DNA from: Akkermansia sp.
GTDB taxonomy: Bacteria; Verrucomicrobiota; Verrucomicrobiia; Verrucomicrobiales; Akkermansiaceae
Assembly: GCA_017628435.1 (NCBI GenBank)
Contig: JAGBZE010000176.1
Location: forward strand, 1 to 6,656
Direction of reading: 5' to 3'
Length of the DNA stretch: 6,656 nt
A program made the position numbers and the translations under genes. Below the pieces are notes generated by a model that was given only the letters and a program-made list of their open reading frames with translations, did not search any database and was not told where the DNA came from. Numbering within the stretch: position 1 is the first letter of the stretch; every line of letters starts with the position of its first letter. Positions 5,234 to 6,656 of this stretch are shown in pieces.

Positions 5234-5587
5234 TTATTCCTCTTTCATTGAGTTCAATCTTGTATTGATAGAGGAAATCAACATGCGACGGATAGACCCG
5301 GCATCCCTGCGCAATGATTCAGCAGTCGTGGCGAGCTCCGGACATGCCGTTGCGAGAACTTCCAGCCAGTATTCACATTCATGGCATTCCTTGAGTGATA
5401 TGCGTAGTTTGTGGACAAAATCATCGGGGCTTTCTGCATAGCGGGCCTCAAACAGATTAGCACCAATACTTGTGCCGGCACGCGCCAGCTGGTTCTTCAG
5501 AAACGAGCGACGCGCAATCTGGTCATAGAGCTGGACAAGTCGAACTGATAGGGAAATAGCCGCATGGCGAAGTCTGTCTTTTTCCAT
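5234..5587 (-). CDS. Four-helix-bundle protein (23S rRNA intervening-sequence protein family, Avd-like fold)
   Basis: A 117-residue, all-helical protein of the S23 / IVS-encoded family (PF05635, TIGR02436). The diagnostic core is clear: QLARAGTSIGANLFEARYAES at residues 33-53, then DFVHKLRISLKECHECEYWLEVL (56-78), with a conserved basic and small-residue face. Its length is typical. Relatives are encoded within 23S rRNA intervening sequences, occur as free chromosomal genes, or serve as the accessory protein Avd of diversity-generating retroelements; basic members are thought to bind nucleic acid. No reverse transcriptase or variable repeat is present here, so an Avd role is unsupported. The gene has its own promoter at 5596-5624, is AT-richer than its neighbours, and lies inside the inverted-repeat arms, so it is likely cargo or helper of that element. 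The ATG at 5587-5585 matches the family N-terminus. Its molecular role here is not known. Confidence 0.9.
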   Translation of the reverse strand: MEKDRLRHAAISLSVRLVQLYDQIARRSFLKNQLARAGTSIGANLFEARYAESPDDFVHKLRISLKECHECEYWLEVLATACPELATTAESLRRDAGSIRRMLISSINTRLNSMKEE

Positions 5588-5595
5588 GGTGTTAC

Positions 5596-5624
5596 GTTAT
5601 ACGGAATTTTTGATTGTATGTAAA
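5596..5624 (-). promoter_or_regulatory. Predicted promoter of the four-helix-bundle gene, near leaderless
   Basis: On the minus strand, TTTACA (5624-5619), a 17-nt spacer and TATAAC (5601-5596) are followed by GTAACACC and then the ATG, which places transcription initiation at or next to the start codon. The promoter lies inside the cassette, so the gene would keep its promoter if the unit moved or inverted. Confidence 0.6.
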
Positions 5625-5642
5625 GATTTAGTTTCATTTTCC

Positions 5643-5658
5643 GCGGCCATGCGGCCGC
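5643..5658. other. GC-rich hairpin just inside the right arm
   Basis: GCGGCC, loop ATGC, GGCCGC: a 6-bp perfect stem 24 nt from the inner end of the right arm and upstream of the four-helix-bundle promoter. It occupies the mirror position of the hairpin at 5216-5231, but the sequence is different. Confidence 0.5.
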
Positions 5659-5682
5659 CAGAAATAGAATTAGTCACACTTG

Positions 5683-5796
5683 CATTGTCCGCCTGAACGG
5701 CGGACAGTGAAATTCCTCCTGGCGGAGGAATGAAATCCTATCGGTCTAAATCCAGCCGGTGGCTGGTCTGAATTGCGTGCCTGCGGCCCGCAGTGT
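5683..5796 (-). repeat. Right inverted-repeat arm (inverted copy of 5080-5194)
   Basis: The reverse complement aligns with the left arm over its whole length with about 11 mismatches and one gap, counted by hand. The four palindromes recur at 5781-5793, 5752-5766, 5712-5731 and 5683-5709. Differences sit in hairpin loops (GGT against GCA; TGGC against AAG) and in linkers. The single stem change (AGTG for AATG) keeps a G·U pair. The glyS promoter begins within 20 nt of its outer end. Confidence 0.9.
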
Positions 5797-5814
5797 TGTG
5801 TTATGCTTTTGGGC

Positions 5815-5842
5815 TTGCAAATCACTTGTTTTATAGTAGAAT
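5815..5842 (+). promoter_or_regulatory. Predicted glyS promoter, nearly leaderless
   Basis: TTGCAA (5815-5820), a 16-nt spacer and TAGAAT (5837-5842) are followed by ATCCCGCGTT and the ATG, the same arrangement as at mdh. An alternative register, TTGGGC (5809-5814), 17 nt, TATAGT (5832-5837), would give a leader of about 9 nt. The GC-rich segment after the -10 box resembles a discriminator of the kind associated with ppGpp control, which is an inference. No T-box is present. Confidence 0.6.
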
Positions 5843-5852
5843 ATCCCGCGTT

Positions 5853-6656
5853 ATGGCAGACCGTACACAGACTGATCCCGTCCGCATGGAAAAAATCGTC
5901 AGCCTTTGCAAGCGCAGAGGGTTCATTTTTCAGGCCGCAGAAATCTATGGTGGCTTGAACGGTTGCTGGGACTACGGTCCCCTGGGCGTTGAGCTCAAGC
6001 GCAATCTGAAAGATTACTGGTGGCGTGTCCATGTGCAGGAGCGCCCGGATATCGTGGGTATGGATGGCTCCATTCTCACGCACAACTCGGTGCTGGTGGC
6101 ATCTGGTCATGTGGGTGGTTTCTGCGACCCGCTGTGCGACTGCCTGCTCACCAAGGAACGCCTGCGTGCCGACCAGATTCCGGCTCAGAGCGGCGTAGCC
6201 TACTGGTGGAAGGGCGCTGCCCGCAAGGATGGCTCCTGGAGCACGAAGAAGGAGTTCTCCATGCTGGTGGAGGGTACCGATGAGAAGAGCGCTAAGAATG
6301 CCCGCAAGGGTGCGCTGCAGTACTACAGCCAGATTGCCGGCAAGGGCACCCAGCCTGCTGACCTGGAGCTCATCGAGGAAAGCACCGAGGAGGTGACCGA
6401 CTCTGTGCGCTACAACCCGGCCAATGGTTCTCTGGTGACGGAGGCCCGCTCCTTCAACCTGATGTTCAAGACCACCATCGGTGCCACCTCCGATGAGAAC
6501 GACCCCGCCAGCACCGGCTGGCTGCGTCCGGAGACAGCCCAGAGCATCTTCTGCCAGTACAAGAACATTCTCGATTCCTCCCGCAACAAGATTCCCTTCG
6601 GTATCGCCCAGATCGGTAAGTCTTTCCGCAACGAAATCAACCCGCGCAACTTCACC
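5853..6656 (+). CDS. glyS: Glycine--tRNA ligase, homodimeric class II type (5' part, cut by window edge)
   Basis: GlyS charges tRNA-Gly with glycine in the cytoplasm. The first 268 codons are present and the frame is open to the window end. The class II homodimeric (alpha2, eukaryote/archaea-like) type is shown by FIFQAAEIYGGLNGCWDYGPLG (24-45), GMDGSILTH (69-77), ASGHVGGFCDPLCDC (83-97), FNLMFKT (201-207), LRPETAQSIF (224-233) and FGIAQIGKSFRNEINPRNFT (249-268), the last containing motif 2 with its ATP-binding Arg. Many bacterial members have a Cys-x-x-Cys knuckle before FNLMF; here the region reads NPANG without cysteines, so that zinc site appears absent. The ATG at 5853 fits the promoter spacing; a Met at residue 12 (MEKIVSLCKRRG) also fits the family and is the alternative start. 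No Shine-Dalgarno sequence. The C-terminal half, with motif 3 and the anticodon-binding domain, is outside. Confidence 0.96.
   Translation, partial: MADRTQTDPVRMEKIVSLCKRRGFIFQAAEIYGGLNGCWDYGPLGVELKRNLKDYWWRVHVQERPDIVGMDGSILTHNSVLVASGHVGGFCDPLCDCLLTKERLRADQIPAQSGVAYWWKGAARKDGSWSTKKEFSMLVEGTDEKSAKNARKGALQYYSQIAGKGTQPADLELIEESTEEVTDSVRYNPANGSLVTEARSFNLMFKTTIGATSDENDPASTGWLRPETAQSIFCQYKNILDSSRNKIPFGIAQIGKSFRNEINPRNFT

Larger units (their letters stand above)
5080..5796. mobile_element. Candidate inverted-repeat cassette carrying a four-helix-bundle gene
   Basis: This is a 717-bp unit: a left arm, a minus-strand four-helix-bundle gene with its own promoter, and an inverted copy of the arm. The arms match at about 90% by hand. 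The cassette exactly fills the gap between the PH gene stop and the glyS promoter, and it is AT-rich in its centre compared with the neighbouring genes. Proteins of this family are known from intervening sequences inserted in 23S rRNA helices, where the ORF lies in the loop of a long stem. Here the same plan appears outside an rRNA gene. There is no transposase or integrase inside and no convincing target-site duplication, so mobility is inferred and would need helper functions. Confidence 0.5.

Noticed and set aside
5234..5587. Diversity-generating retroelement with this gene as Avd
   Set aside because: The fold family fits, but there is no reverse transcriptase, template repeat or variable repeat in the window.
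5080..5796. CRISPR array or insertion sequence
   Set aside because: The repeats are an inverted pair, not regularly spaced direct repeats, and no transposase ORF is present.
5069..5802. TGTTGT at 5071-5076 and 5794-5799 as a target-site duplication of the cassette
   Set aside because: The left copy is separated from the arm by three bases and the right copy overlaps the arm, so the geometry does not fit a clean duplication; six low-complexity bases can match by chance.
5773..5958. Short plus-strand open frame of 61 codons overlapping the right arm and glyS start
   Set aside because: It reads through the repeat arm and glyS in another frame and has no recognisable features.

Overview
The window looks like chromosome from a Verrucomicrobiota-type bacterium, possibly Akkermansiaceae. 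This rests on the style of the MDH and GlyS proteins, the high GC with AT-rich gaps, and the absence of Shine-Dalgarno sites at every start. It is an inference that I cannot check by search. Most of the window is core metabolism and translation. The accessory part is a small inverted-repeat element and a second, gene-free inverted-repeat structure.

Layout. On the minus strand, leuC (273-1685) and the 5' part of leuD (1-251, cut by the window edge) form the isopropylmalate isomerase operon, transcribed leftward from a promoter at 1703-1731. Between leuC and mdh lies a 321-bp gene-free stretch. It holds a symmetric, hairpin-rich structure bounded by 27-nt inverted repeats (1782-1942), followed by the mdh terminator (1948-1983). 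Malate dehydrogenase (2007-2990, minus) has its promoter at 3001-3028, facing away from the promoter of tRNA-Ser(GCU) (3147-3236, plus). That tRNA ends in a strong intrinsic terminator.

On the plus strand, four nucleotides after that terminator's T-tract, begin two adjacent paralogous membrane proteins of unknown function (3290-3955 and 3999-4688) and a small bacterial PH-domain protein (4704-5078). They look like one functional cluster, perhaps at the membrane.

Then comes the most unusual part, 5080-5796. A minus-strand four-helix-bundle gene (5234-5587, the 23S rRNA intervening-sequence protein / Avd-like family) sits between two inverted copies of a ~114-bp arm. Each arm is a string of four palindromes. 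The copies are about 90% identical, and none of their differences breaks a hairpin stem. This resembles a free-standing relative of the IVS elements of 23S rRNA genes, or a transposase-less mobile cassette. After it comes glyS (5853 to the window end), a homodimeric-type glycyl-tRNA synthetase.

Two regulatory patterns cut across the window. Four promoters place the -10 box only 7-10 nt from the start codon, suggesting leaderless or nearly leaderless mRNAs. In addition, mdh and glyS share an identical 16-nt block running from the -10 box through the ATG.
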